Positions 18,845-30,256 of a stretch of 64,000 nucleotides of DNA are shown here, piece by piece; position 1 is the first letter of the stretch, and every line of letters starts with the position of its first letter. This DNA comes from Pseudoalteromonas peptidolytica. Lineage in GTDB: Bacteria > Pseudomonadota > Gammaproteobacteria > Enterobacterales > Alteromonadaceae. The DNA lies in contig NZ_WEHZ01000001.1 of NCBI RefSeq assembly GCF_012641745.1, forward strand, positions 186,001 through 250,000, given 5' to 3'. A program made the translations under genes and the position numbers. Under the pieces are notes generated by a model. It was not told where the DNA came from. It saw nothing but the letters and a program-made list of their open reading frames with translations, and ran no database searches.

Positions 18845-19096
18845 TTGTTTTTCTTTAAAAATAGTATAACAGGGGATGACCTTCGCGCGCTAAGAAAACG
18901 AAAGGGAGTCACCATGCAACAAATGGCAGATAAAATTGGTGTTTCTCTCAGGACGATAGAAAATTGGGAGACAGATGTTGGCCAGCCACGAATAAACCAA
19001 TTTTTAGAAATATGTATTTATTGTTCGGTTGATATCAAAGGGCTTATCGCTCAAATTCGACAGAGTGAAGCGGAACAAAAAGACTTAAAAAAATAG
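18845..19096 (+). CDS. Small Cro/CI-type helix-turn-helix regulator
   Basis: An 83-residue protein with an HTH_3/Xre fold. DDLRALRKRKGVTMQQMADKIGVSLRTIENWE contains the scaffold helix, turn and recognition helix (SLRTIENWE). The start is TTG at 18845, with an AGGG some 13 bases upstream, so initiation is uncertain. It is followed after 9 bases by the small peptide gene at 19106 and then by a membrane protein. The three genes look like one small AT-rich accessory unit. No antitoxin or phage partner was recognised. Confidence 0.75.
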   Translation: MFFFKNSITGDDLRALRKRKGVTMQQMADKIGVSLRTIENWETDVGQPRINQFLEICIYCSVDIKGLIAQIRQSEAEQKDLKK

Positions 19097-19105
19097 GAAT
19101 TAACG

Positions 19106-19282
19106 ATGAAGAATTTAATGTCGGTATTTCTTGCTCGTTTATTGGGGTGTCATACATTGCAAGAAAGTAAACTGCATCAACTTCGGCTTGTTGAGGTAGA
19201 CGTTAAGCTTGTTTATGGCGGAAGTGGTACAGAAAATGGTGGCCGACCCAAACAAGTCAAAGAAGATTCAACTAATGGGTAA
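19106..19282 (+). CDS. 58-residue peptide with double-glycine-leader-like motif
   Basis: ATG 19106 is preceded by AGGAATTAACG, a good ribosome site, and the frame closes with TAA at 19280. The peptide holds LVEVDVKLVYGG followed by a hydrophilic 18-residue tail (SGTENGGRPKQVKEDSTNG begins it). Counted back from the GG, residues are Leu -12, Asp -8, Val -7, Val -4, close to the L/E/L/I pattern of double-glycine leaders that C39-peptidase ABC exporters cleave. No such exporter lies in the window. The call as a secreted peptide precursor is inference; the reading frame and its ribosome site are directly visible. Confidence 0.55.
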   Translation: MKNLMSVFLARLLGCHTLQESKLHQLRLVEVDVKLVYGGSGTENGGRPKQVKEDSTNG

Positions 19283-19308
19283 TGGAATTGAGTTTTTACA
19301 GGTAAAGT

Positions 19309-19929
19309 ATGAAATATTTATTAGCACTTCTTTTTATTCCTTTTAGTATCTTTTATTTCAACTCTCAGCTTGACCAAGTAGTTATGTTGACAGCAATAGC
19401 AATAGTTGGTCTTGTCTATTTCTCAGATACTAATATTCGTCATATCTGTATATTACTCTTTGTTACTCATCTACTGGGGTTTTCTTTTTTCCATTTTGAA
19501 CTGTTTGCACTTAGCGACGAGTCTATTCAAGTTTGGAAAAATAATCGTATATATCTCATTCATTTTCTAACTGATGTAGTGATGTTTTTATTAATAGCCA
19601 CTAGGCCGATTTTGTCCCGAAACTGGTTGACTAGAAAAGGTAAAGAAACAAAAGAGGTCTTAATGACCAATGCTGATATGGCATTGATGACAGTGTTTCT
19701 TTTATTTATATGTATAGATTTACTAGCCATGGCAGAAAATTTGATTCGTAATTTAGAATATCTGGGAGTAAACGAAGAGTTTGCCAAGCAGTTTTGGGGT
19801 TGGGATTGGGTGTTTTATAATTATTCTTCAATCAAGAGTATTTTATTAGGCCTCGAACTCGCTGCTGTTTTGTCAATCACCACTAAAATGGCCAGACAAA
19901 ACTTTACCAGAAGAAAAGCCGCTGCCTAG
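19309..19929 (+). CDS. Multi-pass membrane protein of unknown function
   Basis: I do not recognise a family. About five hydrophobic segments are visible: residues 1-18, 25-40, 46-65, 82-97 and 120-145, with a further one near 180-195. A charged loop (TRKGKETKEV) and a Trp-rich loop (FWGWDWVFYNY) lie between them. The C-terminus is basic. The ATG at 19309 lies 26 bases after the small peptide gene, and AGGTAAAGT precedes it as a ribosome site. Membership in one operon with the HTH and the peptide is likely. An immunity or processing role for the peptide is possible but unsupported. Confidence 0.7.
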   Translation: MKYLLALLFIPFSIFYFNSQLDQVVMLTAIAIVGLVYFSDTNIRHICILLFVTHLLGFSFFHFELFALSDESIQVWKNNRIYLIHFLTDVVMFLLIATRPILSRNWLTRKGKETKEVLMTNADMALMTVFLLFICIDLLAMAENLIRNLEYLGVNEEFAKQFWGWDWVFYNYSSIKSILLGLELAAVLSITTKMARQNFTRRKAAA

Positions 19930-19946
19930 CTGTACAAAGTCAACAT

Positions 19947-19987
19947 GGCTGGACTTTACGTTTTCAATCTAAAGTCTAGCCTCTTTC
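19947..19987 (+). terminator. Probable terminator after the membrane protein gene
   Basis: GGCTGGACTTTA (19947-19958) pairs with TAAAGTCTAGCC (19970-19981) with one G-T pair, followed by TCTTT. The T-tract is short, so strength is moderate. Confidence 0.6.
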
Positions 19988-20097
19988 CTATTACCAGTAC
20001 TTCTATGAGTGCCCCAGGCGCTTCTACACATGCTAAAAAGCTAAAACCTTAGACCAAGTAAATTGGTTGAAATCGACCAGTATACAAAGCAAGCGCG

Positions 20098-21228
20098 CTA
20101 CCAGCGGCCCATTTGTATTCGTCTTGGGAGGCTGCGCCATTGTTCAAATTGAGACTCAATATGCGCATTGTGGCTACGAAAGAGTGTTTCAATATTTTGC
20201 GCAGGTACAATATTGCAAGGATTACTACCTTCTTGAAGCAAGTATTCAAAAAAAGCGTTACTGTTGTTCTCAATCATAAATCCAGTGAATAGATAGGTGT
20301 TAGCGTAAAGGGTTGTATTTTGCAGCGTTTGCCATTGGTCTTCGCTGTTGAACAAAGTGCTGATATCAAGTTTTGTATAGTGTGTGCGCAGCAGGCCTTG
20401 TTGCGTTAGCCAGTCCTCAGTTGAGTTGTAGATCGTAAATCGACCCGTCTCATTTATTCTAAGGTGCTCAAAATACTCCGCTATGCCTTCCGTTACCCAC
20501 CTAGGTGTTAAGCCAAAATAATAAAATACCAGCGCATGCACTGACTCATGCAGTAATGTTCTTAAGGTTTGTTCATCGCTACCACCACCATTAACAAACC
20601 CTTGGTTTTGAAACAAAAAATACATCCCAGCAGTACCACTAGGCTCGACATTACGGGCAAGAAGTAACTCGTTATACTCATCATCGTTGGCTGCAATATA
20701 CATATTTAGCTGGATAGGACTGAGCGCTTTTTTTTGTGCCGATTGATTGATAAAGTGCTGAAATAGCAGGTAGACCACTTGGAGTACTTGCTGTGCTTGG
20801 GCACGGGCTTGTGGATTAAGTTCTTTACCTGTTAGCTGTAATTGCAGCTGTTGGTTGTTTTGGGACTGCGCGTTTAACGAAAACACTTTATTTTTTAAAG
20901 TTGCGCAAGTTGGCGTTGTCATGCCGCTAAACATATTAACCACATCACTGTGGCCTGTCAGGTGTTCCAGTACTTGCTCTGGCTTTTTCGTGGGCACTCT
21001 TTGAGTAACTCGTTGAGTAACTCGTTGAGTGTTTAGCTGCGGTTTGTATGTCGGTACATGAGAGGGGTCTATTACAGCACGAAGTTTATTGGTTTGGATC
21101 TCCAATTGTTCGCCAAGCTCTTGTAATAAAGACTTGGGCGAGTCTTTCGATGCGCTAGGGTAAATTAGTACCAGCAAAAAGAATAGGAATATAATAAGTA
21201 GCAGTGCAACCAGTCCTCGCCAAATCAA
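20098..21228 (-). CDS. Membrane-anchored HExxH peptidase-like protein (gluzincin type)
   Basis: An N-terminal transmembrane anchor (residues 5-25) is followed by a charged linker with a RVTQ tandem repeat (about 69-78). The domain at 150-290 carries HESVH at residues 227-231, then WVTEGIAEYFE, where Glu247 or Glu251 could be the third zinc ligand. This arrangement is seen in DUF1570/peptidase-MA-type gluzincins. The protein likely faces the periplasm. It is transcribed away from the solute-binding gene at 21593, with a repeat element between them. The substrate is unknown. Confidence 0.75.
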   Translation of the reverse strand: MIWRGLVALLLIIFLFFLLVLIYPSASKDSPKSLLQELGEQLEIQTNKLRAVIDPSHVPTYKPQLNTQRVTQRVTQRVPTKKPEQVLEHLTGHSDVVNMFSGMTTPTCATLKNKVFSLNAQSQNNQQLQLQLTGKELNPQARAQAQQVLQVVYLLFQHFINQSAQKKALSPIQLNMYIAANDDEYNELLLARNVEPSGTAGMYFLFQNQGFVNGGGSDEQTLRTLLHESVHALVFYYFGLTPRWVTEGIAEYFEHLRINETGRFTIYNSTEDWLTQQGLLRTHYTKLDISTLFNSEDQWQTLQNTTLYANTYLFTGFMIENNSNAFFEYLLQEGSNPCNIVPAQNIETLFRSHNAHIESQFEQWRSLPRRIQMGRW

Positions 21229-21303
21229 AGTCGTTTCCTTTGTAATATCCCCAAAAGCGCTTTTGTTATACTGTTCCTTGGTTGTCTTGGCAACCGCTAA
21301 TTA

Positions 21304-21512
21304 ATACTAATTTGACTTAATACTTGCTCAATTTGAATGAGTAAATCTGACGCTAACCGCGTTAAAGATTTCTTATTTAGAACAACTAAATAGCAAAATT
21401 TTTGCCTTGCCTACAAGATGTAGATACCTCGGCGTGAGTAGGACGCGGAAGCGGTGTCATCGACAAGATTTTCTCGCCTCAAAATAGACCACTTAATTAA
21501 GAAAATTGGTAT
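21304..21512 (-). repeat. Interspersed palindromic-end repeat, copy 2
   Basis: This full-length copy (about 209 bp) lies in the opposite orientation to copies 1 and 3. The left end is ATACTAATTTGACTTAAT and the right end AAATTGGTAT. It occupies most of the 364-base gap between divergent genes, and the rest of the gap would hold their promoters. Confidence 0.9.
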
Positions 21513-21592
21513 AAATGGTTCTTTTTTCTCAATAATGTACCCATAACAAAAATTGTCGCCTATACTCTTTCTAAAAATAAATAGGCGTGCAG

Positions 21593-22345
21593 ATGAAAGC
21601 AGTTTGGTTGATAGTGATACTGGTTTGTATCAGTTGCAATGCGAGAGCGCTTGAAGCTCATGTAAACATTACCACTGGACAGTGGCCGCCTTATTTAGAT
21701 CAGGCACAACAAGACCAAGGATGTGTGGCCAAGGTAATAAGAGACGCATTTGCACTTTCAAATATCAAAGTGCGGTTTTTATTCATGCCTTGGGAGCGAG
21801 CATATCAAGAAGGGATGAAAGCTTCCTATATTGGCAGTGCTTATTGGTATTACAGTGAGCAACGTAGCCGAGACTATCACTATACTGAGTATCCACTGAC
21901 AGAAGAAACCGCGCGATTTTATCACCATAAAACACTTGATTTTCAGTTTACTAGTTACGCCGATCTAAAGCCGCATAAGTTGTTACTAAACCGGGGTTTA
22001 ACTTATCCTAAAGCTTTACTAGACGCTATTGATACGTATGCAATAAAAACATCCTATGCGACTTATACAAGTAAGAATATTGCACTTATTTTAAGAGAGC
22101 GCGCCGATATTATGATCATGGATGAAAAGTCAGCTAAGGCTTATCTAAAGGAGCTCCCTGTTGACGATGCAAAGTTATTGGTCGCCCAACCCGAGCCAGC
22201 CTTTGTGCAGCATGGGTATTTACTTATCAACAAACACCATAGTGAATATTTGGCACCATACAACAGGGGATTAAAGACTTTGTTAAGTGATATGGATTAT
22301 GTTGCGCGTTTTAAAGCGCATTGTGAACGTGCGCTTGAATCATAA
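21593..22345 (+). CDS. Periplasmic solute-binding protein, SBP family 3-like
   Basis: A signal peptide (MKAVWLIVILVCISCNARA) is followed by a mature domain opening VNITTGQWPPYLDQ. The phrase GQWPPY near the start is typical of small amino-acid-binding-like proteins of the type found beside signalling genes in marine gammaproteobacteria. The RAD/IMDEKSA segment and VAQPEPAFVQHGYLLINK fit the second lobe. No ABC permease or ATPase genes adjoin it, so it may be a sensor or a stand-alone protein. I choose ATG 21593 because AGG lies seven bases upstream; the GTG at 21587 would add two residues. Confidence 0.8.
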   Translation: MKAVWLIVILVCISCNARALEAHVNITTGQWPPYLDQAQQDQGCVAKVIRDAFALSNIKVRFLFMPWERAYQEGMKASYIGSAYWYYSEQRSRDYHYTEYPLTEETARFYHHKTLDFQFTSYADLKPHKLLLNRGLTYPKALLDAIDTYAIKTSYATYTSKNIALILRERADIMIMDEKSAKAYLKELPVDDAKLLVAQPEPAFVQHGYLLINKHHSEYLAPYNRGLKTLLSDMDYVARFKAHCERALES

Positions 22346-22381
22346 CTGTCTTCTATAAAGCTATCCTCATTAAATCTTTAT

Positions 22382-22394
22382 CTGGTCTGACCAT
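22382..22394. promoter_or_regulatory. Candidate PdhR operator 1
   Basis: CTGGTCTGACCAT is a palindrome of the TTGGT-N3-ACCAA type known for PdhR, about 240 bases before pdhR. It is the weaker of the two boxes. Confidence 0.5.
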
Positions 22395-22530
22395 TTAAAT
22401 CACCTTTTAAATTTTCGTGATTCTTGGTTAAAGTTTATGCACTTTAACTGTTGTTTTTACACTCAGTTTATTATTGAATTGAGCTGAATTTTGACAGTTG
22501 TCATGGATTTTGATAACGTATTGTGCAAAT

Positions 22531-22543
22531 TTGGTATGACCAA
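22531..22543. promoter_or_regulatory. Candidate PdhR operator 2
   Basis: TTGGTATGACCAA matches the PdhR box pattern (inverted TTGGT around three bases) and extends as AAATTTGGT/ACCAATTTA. It lies about 90 bases before the pdhR start, where it can control the pdhR-aceE-aceF transcript. Confidence 0.75.
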
Positions 22544-22631
22544 TTTACCTATGAAGTTAATTCTTACCAAATTGATTAAAATAAGTCAGCGAGCTGGCTA
22601 GGTCACATCATAAAAAATTGGCGTTATTTCA

Positions 22632-23381
22632 ATGTCTTTAAAGATTAAAGCAGCAAAACTATCGGACGTAATACTAGAACAGCTTGAGAATATGATCCTC
22701 GAGGGCTCGTTATTACCGGGTGAAAAGTTGCCGCCTGAGCGTGAGCTAGCTAAGCAATTTGAAGTGTCGCGTCCATCACTACGTGAGGCTATCCAGAAAT
22801 TGGAAGCAAAGGGGCTTGTAACCCGTCGTCAAGGTGGTGGTACGTATGTTAAGAATCAGCTCGAAGAGGGGCTAACTGATCCATTATTCGACTTGATCAG
22901 TAAACACCCTGAATCTCAGTTCGATTTACTTGAGTTCCGTCATGCACTAGAGGGCATTGCAGCCTACTATGCGGCGCTCAGGGGCACAGAGAATGACTTT
23001 GCAAAGGTACAACAAAGCTTTGACAACATAGCACAGATAGGTGATGACCTGATGCAAAAGGCAAGGGCAATTAATGCTTTTCACTTTGCCGTTGCAGAAG
23101 CGTCGCACAACGTCGTCCTGCTTCATCTTGTAAAAGGGATGCAGTCATTGCTTGAGCAAAACGTGTTGCAAAACTTAACCGTCTTGGTGCAAAAATCAGA
23201 CGTCAGTGAGCAGCTCGGTGAGCACAGAAAGTTGTTATTAGATGCGGTGATCAATGGTAACCCTGAACAAGCAAGACTTGCTAGTAACGCCCACTTAGCC
23301 TTTATCGAAGAAGCGTTATTAGAAGCCGGTAAAGAGCGCTCGCGAATAGAGCGTTCACTGCGTAGAACTAAGCAGCAGTAA
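22632..23381 (+). CDS. pdhR: Pyruvate dehydrogenase complex repressor
   Basis: A GntR/FadR-type regulator that senses pyruvate and represses the PDH operon. The winged-helix domain contains LPPERELAKQFEVSRPSLREAIQKLEAKGLV (about residues 37-66) and the wing RRQGGGTYV. A C-terminal FCD effector domain runs from about residue 95 (EFRHALEGIAAYYAALR) to 235, with helices carrying the metal-binding His residues. Two operator-like palindromes lie in the 286-base upstream gap, so autoregulation is likely. It is followed by aceE after 70 bases. At 249 residues the length is normal. Confidence 0.96.
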   Translation: MSLKIKAAKLSDVILEQLENMILEGSLLPGEKLPPERELAKQFEVSRPSLREAIQKLEAKGLVTRRQGGGTYVKNQLEEGLTDPLFDLISKHPESQFDLLEFRHALEGIAAYYAALRGTENDFAKVQQSFDNIAQIGDDLMQKARAINAFHFAVAEASHNVVLLHLVKGMQSLLEQNVLQNLTVLVQKSDVSEQLGEHRKLLLDAVINGNPEQARLASNAHLAFIEEALLEAGKERSRIERSLRRTKQQ

Positions 23382-23451
23382 TCGGGCTTGATTCAGTAAG
23401 AATTGGCACAAATAGAATAAATTCGTATTTTAAACATAAGGAACACTCCAT

Positions 23452-26118
<2,667 letters not shown>

Positions 26119-26129
26119 GAGGACGAGTA

Positions 26130-28019
26130 ATGGCAATCGAAATTCATGTTCCAGATATTGGTGCCGATGAGGTTGAAGTAACCGAGATCCTAGTAAGCGT
26201 AGGTGACACGGTTGCAGAAGAGCAATCGCTTATCACGGTTGAAGGCGACAAAGCGTCAATGGAAGTACCTGCCTCTGTGGCAGGTACGGTGAAAGAAATC
26301 AAAATAGCCGAAGGCGATAAAGTCTCGACTGGTTCTTTGATTATGGTGTTTGAAGCAGCAGGTGAAGAAACAGCTGCAGAACAGCCAGCGGAAGAAGCCA
26401 AGCCACAAACCAGCACTTCAGGTCAAACAGAAGTGAAAGAAGTTCATATACCAGATATTGGTGGCGATGAAGTTGAAGTCACAGAAATCTTAGTGGCAGC
26501 TGGTGATGTTGTTGAAGAAGAGCAGTCACTTATCACGGTTGAAGGCGACAAGGCTTCAATGGAAGTACCAGCACCATTTGCTGGTACTATCAAAGAGGTG
26601 AAAATCAACGCGGGTGACAAAGTGTCAACGGGTTCATTGATCTTCACTTTTGAAGTTGCTGGTAGCGGTGATGCGCCAGCAGCTTCTGAAGCGCAAGCAC
26701 CAGCACAGGAACAAGCGCCAGCAGCATCAGCTGAAAAAGAAGTACACGTACCAGACATCGGTGGTGATGAAGTTGAAGTCACTGAGATCATGGTTGCTGT
26801 AGGCGATAGCGTTGAAGAAGAGCAATCGCTTATCACGGTTGAAGGCGACAAAGCCTCAATGGAAGTGCCAGCACCGTTCGCAGGTACGATTAAAGCCATC
26901 AAAGTTAATGCTGGCGATAAAGTATCAACGGGTTCTTTAATCTTCGTATTCGAAGTGAAAGGCGCGGCACCTGCACCTCAGGCAGCAGCTAAAGCTGAAG
27001 AAAAGCCAGCGCAATCAGCGGCTCCAGCAGCGAAATCTGAAGCTCCAAAAGCATCGGCACAAAAAGATGATTTTGTGGCCAATGATCAATATGCTCACGC
27101 ATCACCAGTAGTACGTCGTTTAGCACGTGAATTTGGGGTTAACCTAGCTCGCGTTAAAGGTACAGGTCGTAAGAACCGTGTACTAAAAGAAGACGTACAA
27201 AACTACGTGAAAGAGCTGGTTAAGCAAGTTGAGTCTGGTCAAGTCGCAAAAGGTGGCAACACTGGCGGCGGTGAACTTGGTCTTATTCCTTGGCCAAAAG
27301 TTGACTTCAGCAAGTTTGGTGAAGTTGAAGAGAAGAAGCTTTCTCGTATCAACAAGCTATCAGGTGCAAACCTTCACCGTAACTGGGTACAAATCCCACA
27401 TGTTACACAGTTTGACGAAGCCGATATCACTGAGCTTGAAGCGTTCCGTAAAGAACAGAACGTACTTGCAGAGAAGAAGAAAATGGGTGTGAAGATCACG
27501 CCATTAGTATTCGTGATGAAAGCCGCTGCAAAAGCACTAGAAGACTTCCCAACGTTTAACTCTTCACTATCTGAAGATGGTGAGAGCTTAATTCTGAAGA
27601 AGTATGTTCATATCGGTATCGCAGTTGATACACCAAATGGTCTTGTAGTTCCTGTTGTTCGCGACGTGAATAAAAAAGGCATCATTGAGTTATCACGCGA
27701 ATTGATGGAAATCTCTAAGAAAGCACGTGATGGTAAGCTGACATCTTCTGACATGCAGGGTGGCTGTTTCACTATCTCAAGCCTTGGCGGGATCGGCGGT
27801 ACGGCGTTTACGCCAATCGTTAATGCTCCTGAAGTGGCGATTCTTGGTGTGTCTAAGTCAGACTTCAAACCAAAATGGAATGGTAAAGAGTTTGAGCCGC
27901 GCCTAATGGTGCCGCTAAGCTGTTCATACGACCATCGTGTCATTGACGGCGCACTAGCAGCTCGCTTTACTGTGACTCTTGCAAACTACCTAAGCGATAT
28001 TCGCCAGTTAGTAATGTAA
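26130..28019 (+). CDS. aceF: Pyruvate dehydrogenase E2, dihydrolipoamide acetyltransferase
   Basis: The core of the PDH complex. Three tandem lipoyl domains, each with [10 protein letters not shown], carry lipoylation Lys41, Lys141 and Lys241, spaced exactly 100 residues. Ala/Pro-rich hinges separate them. A peripheral-subunit-binding domain lies at about 325-365 ([23 protein letters not shown]). The catalytic 2-oxoacid acyltransferase domain ends with the active-site [10 protein letters not shown]. The layout and length (629) match the three-lipoyl E. coli type. The DNA of the three repeats is nearly identical in places, so recombination between them is possible. A terminator follows at 28026. 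Confidence 0.98.
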   Translation: MAIEIHVPDIGADEVEVTEILVSVGDTVAEEQSLITVEGDKASMEVPASVAGTVKEIKIAEGDKVSTGSLIMVFEAAGEETAAEQPAEEAKPQTSTSGQTEVKEVHIPDIGGDEVEVTEILVAAGDVVEEEQSLITVEGDKASMEVPAPFAGTIKEVKINAGDKVSTGSLIFTFEVAGSGDAPAASEAQAPAQEQAPAASAEKEVHVPDIGGDEVEVTEIMVAVGDSVEEEQSLITVEGDKASMEVPAPFAGTIKAIKVNAGDKVSTGSLIFVFEVKGAAPAPQAAAKAEEKPAQSAAPAAKSEAPKASAQKDDFVANDQYAHASPVVRRLAREFGVNLARVKGTGRKNRVLKEDVQNYVKELVKQVESGQVAKGGNTGGGELGLIPWPKVDFSKFGEVEEKKLSRINKLSGANLHRNWVQIPHVTQFDEADITELEAFRKEQNVLAEKKKMGVKITPLVFVMKAAAKALEDFPTFNSSLSEDGESLILKKYVHIGIAVDTPNGLVVPVVRDVNKKGIIELSRELMEISKKARDGKLTSSDMQGGCFTISSLGGIGGTAFTPIVNAPEVAILGVSKSDFKPKWNGKEFEPRLMVPLSCSYDHRVIDGALAARFTVTLANYLSDIRQLVM

Positions 28020-28025
28020 GAATAG

Positions 28026-28055
28026 AAACCGCATCACTTAGGTGATGCGGTTTTC
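28026..28055 (+). terminator. Rho-independent terminator after aceF
   Basis: CCGCATCAC (28029-28037) pairs perfectly with GTGATGCGG (28042-28050), flanked by AAA and TTTT. It separates aceF from lpd. Confidence 0.93.
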
Positions 28056-28230
28056 TTGTATTTTATTGTTCCGCTTGATATTTAGGCGGGACAATAGAGA
28101 GTGTGAATGATACACTTTCGAGCAATAATAACTCTCTCTGCCCTGTGCCCCGAATCGGGTGTTTGGCAGGCACTTTGGGTCGGCTACTCTTAACGAGTAA
28201 ACCCGTTCAAATAACAGTTAAGGTAATAAC

Positions 28231-29655
28231 ATGAGCAACGAAATCAAAACTCAAGTTGTTGTACTAGGCGGTGGTCCTGGTGGTTACTCTGCGGCATTCC
28301 GTGCAGCAGACTTAGGTTTAGACGTTACACTAATCGAATCTCGTGACACGCTAGGTGGTGTGTGCTTGAACGTTGGTTGTATCCCTTCAAAAGCCCTTCT
28401 TCACGTTGCAAAGGTAATTGACGATGCAGCTGAAATGGCTTCTCACGGTGTTTCTTTCGGTGCTCCACAAATCGACCTAGACAAAATCCGTTCATGGAAA
28501 GAGTCTGTAATTGGTCAACTAACTGGCGGTCTTAGCGGTATGGCTAAGATGCGTAAAGTTACTGTCGTTAACGGCTACGGTAAGTTCACAGGTTCTAACA
28601 CCATTGCGGTTGAAGGTGCTGACGGCGCGAAAACAGTAACTTTCGATAATGCAATCATTGCAGCAGGTTCTCAGCCTGTAAGCCTACCTTTTATCCCTGA
28701 AGATGAGCGTATCATTGATTCTACTGGTGCACTTGAGCTTAAAGACGTACCTGAAAAGCTACTTGTACTAGGTGGTGGTATCATTGGTCTTGAGATGGGT
28801 ACTGTTTACCGTGCATTAGGTTCAGCGATTGATGTAGTTGAGTTTGCTGATCAACTAGTACCTGCGGCTGACAAAGACGTTATCAAGATTTACCAAAAGT
28901 ACGTTAAAGACAAGTTTAACGTGATGCTTTCTACTAAGGTTGTTGCTGTTGAAGCGAAAGAAGACGGTATCTATGTATCTTTCGAAGGCAAGCAAGCGCC
29001 AGAAGGCCAAGTTCGTTATGACAAAGTACTAGTTGCTGTTGGTCGTACACCGAATGGTAAGCTAATCGACGCAGACAAAGCGGGCGTAAATGTTGATGAG
29101 CGTGGCTTCATCAACACTGACAAGCAAATGAAAACCAACGTTGATCACATCTTCGCTATCGGTGACATCGTAGGCCAGCCTATGCTTGCGCACAAAGCGG
29201 TTCATGAAGGTCACGTTGCTGCTGAAGTTATCTCTGGTAAGAAGCACTACTTCGATCCTAAATGTATTCCTTCAATTGCATACACAGATCCAGAAATCGC
29301 TTGGGTTGGTGTGACAGAGAAAGAAGCAAAAGAGCAAGGTCTAAGCATTGAAACTGCGGTATTCCCATGGGCGGCTTCTGGTCGTGCGATTGCTTCTGCA
29401 CGTACTGAAGGTTCAACTAAGCTTATCTTTGATAAAGAGTCAGGCCGTGTGATCGGTGGTGCTATGGTTGGTATCAATGCTGGTGAAATGCTTGGTGAAA
29501 TCGGCCTAGCAGTAGAGATGGGTGCTGATGGTGAAGACCTAGCGCTTACTATCCACGCTCACCCAACGCTAAACGAGTCAATCGGTCTAGCTGCTGAAAT
29601 ATTTGAAGGTTCAATTACTGACCTACCAAACAAAAAAGCCGTGAAGAAAAAGTAA
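28231..29655 (+). CDS. lpdA: Dihydrolipoamide dehydrogenase
   Basis: An FAD flavoprotein (E3) that reoxidises dihydrolipoamide for the PDH and 2-oxoglutarate dehydrogenase complexes. The FAD-binding motif is VVLGGGPGGYSAA (about residues 10-22), the redox disulfide GGVCLNVGCIPSK at 43-55, and the NAD-binding motif LVLGGGIIGLEMG. The C-terminal dimer interface has the catalytic HAHPTLNE. The 211-base gap from aceF contains a terminator, so lpd probably has its own promoter. It holds hairpin-forming sequences such as CCCGAATCGGG and TACTCTTAACGAGTA. Its own terminator follows at 29672. Confidence 0.98.
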   Translation: MSNEIKTQVVVLGGGPGGYSAAFRAADLGLDVTLIESRDTLGGVCLNVGCIPSKALLHVAKVIDDAAEMASHGVSFGAPQIDLDKIRSWKESVIGQLTGGLSGMAKMRKVTVVNGYGKFTGSNTIAVEGADGAKTVTFDNAIIAAGSQPVSLPFIPEDERIIDSTGALELKDVPEKLLVLGGGIIGLEMGTVYRALGSAIDVVEFADQLVPAADKDVIKIYQKYVKDKFNVMLSTKVVAVEAKEDGIYVSFEGKQAPEGQVRYDKVLVAVGRTPNGKLIDADKAGVNVDERGFINTDKQMKTNVDHIFAIGDIVGQPMLAHKAVHEGHVAAEVISGKKHYFDPKCIPSIAYTDPEIAWVGVTEKEAKEQGLSIETAVFPWAASGRAIASARTEGSTKLIFDKESGRVIGGAMVGINAGEMLGEIGLAVEMGADGEDLALTIHAHPTLNESIGLAAEIFEGSITDLPNKKAVKKK

Positions 29656-29671
29656 GTTTTCTGAGCTTTTG

Positions 29672-29699
29672 AAAAACCCAGCCTTGCGCTGGGTTTTTT
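29672..29699 (+). terminator. Rho-independent terminator after lpd
   Basis: AAAAACCCAGC pairs with GCTGGGTTTTTT around a five-base loop (CTTGC). Confidence 0.93.
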
Positions 29700-29735
29700 G
29701 TTTTTGGTGCGCTAGGTTTTAACTCGCGCCTTATA

Positions 29736-29944
29736 ATACCAATTTTCTTAATTAAGTGGTCTATTTTGAGGTGAGAAAATCTGTCGATAACACCGCTTCC
29801 GCGTCCTGCTATCGCCAAGGTACCTACATCCGTGTAGGCAAGGCAAAAATTTTGCTATTTAGTTGTGCTAAATAAGAAATTTTTAACGCTGTTAGCGTCA
29901 GATTTACTCCTTCAAATTGAGCAAGCATTAAGTCAAATTGGTAT
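29736..29944 (+). repeat. Interspersed palindromic-end repeat, copy 3
   Basis: A full-length copy in the same orientation as copy 1. It contains the CCTACATCCGTGTAGG hairpin that copy 1 lacks, plus the shared ACGCTGTTAGCGT hairpin. With the lpd terminator it fills most of the 352-base gap before the DUF1289 gene. Confidence 0.92.
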
Positions 29945-30007
29945 AACCTTGGCAGCGCAGCGTCTAAGCAGTATGCTTAGATAAGGGGCAAAGGGGTTGA
30001 GTTATAC

Positions 30008-30256
30008 ATGGAACAAATTGAGATATTTGAGATCCCAAGTCCGTGTAAGGGGATCTGTCAGGTAAATAATCGCGGTTATTGTGTGGGGTGTTATCGTAGT
30101 AGAGAAGAGCGCTTTGCATGGAATTCATTAAATAATGAGCAAAAGCGTAAGGTGATTGCATTATGTCAGCAGCGCTATAAACGATACCTACAACGTAAAG
30201 CGAAAGCGGGGCAGGGAGACGAGCAAGGAGGAGAAAACTTTAAATTTGATATTTAG
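30008..30256 (+). CDS. DUF1289 small cysteine protein
   Basis: An 82-residue cytoplasmic protein with SPCKGICQVNNRGYCVGCYRSREE. The pattern CxxxC...CxxC plus a following RxxEE and a Trp is the DUF1289 signature, likely a small metal-binding (iron-sulfur or zinc) module. The molecular role is unknown. The 3' end overlaps the convergent solute-binding gene by 17 bases. The tail after residue 60 is low-complexity (Lys, Gly, Gln) and not conserved. Confidence 0.85.
   Translation: MEQIEIFEIPSPCKGICQVNNRGYCVGCYRSREERFAWNSLNNEQKRKVIALCQQRYKRYLQRKAKAGQGDEQGGENFKFDI

Noticed and set aside
18845..19282. HTH plus small gene as a toxin-antitoxin pair
   Set aside because: The small peptide does not look like a known toxin, and the HTH is not of a typical antitoxin type; the third, membrane, gene also argues against it.
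26144..26902. Minus-strand frames opposite the lipoyl repeats of aceF
   Set aside because: They are Thr/Ser-rich mirror images of the repeated lipoyl coding DNA and not separate genes.
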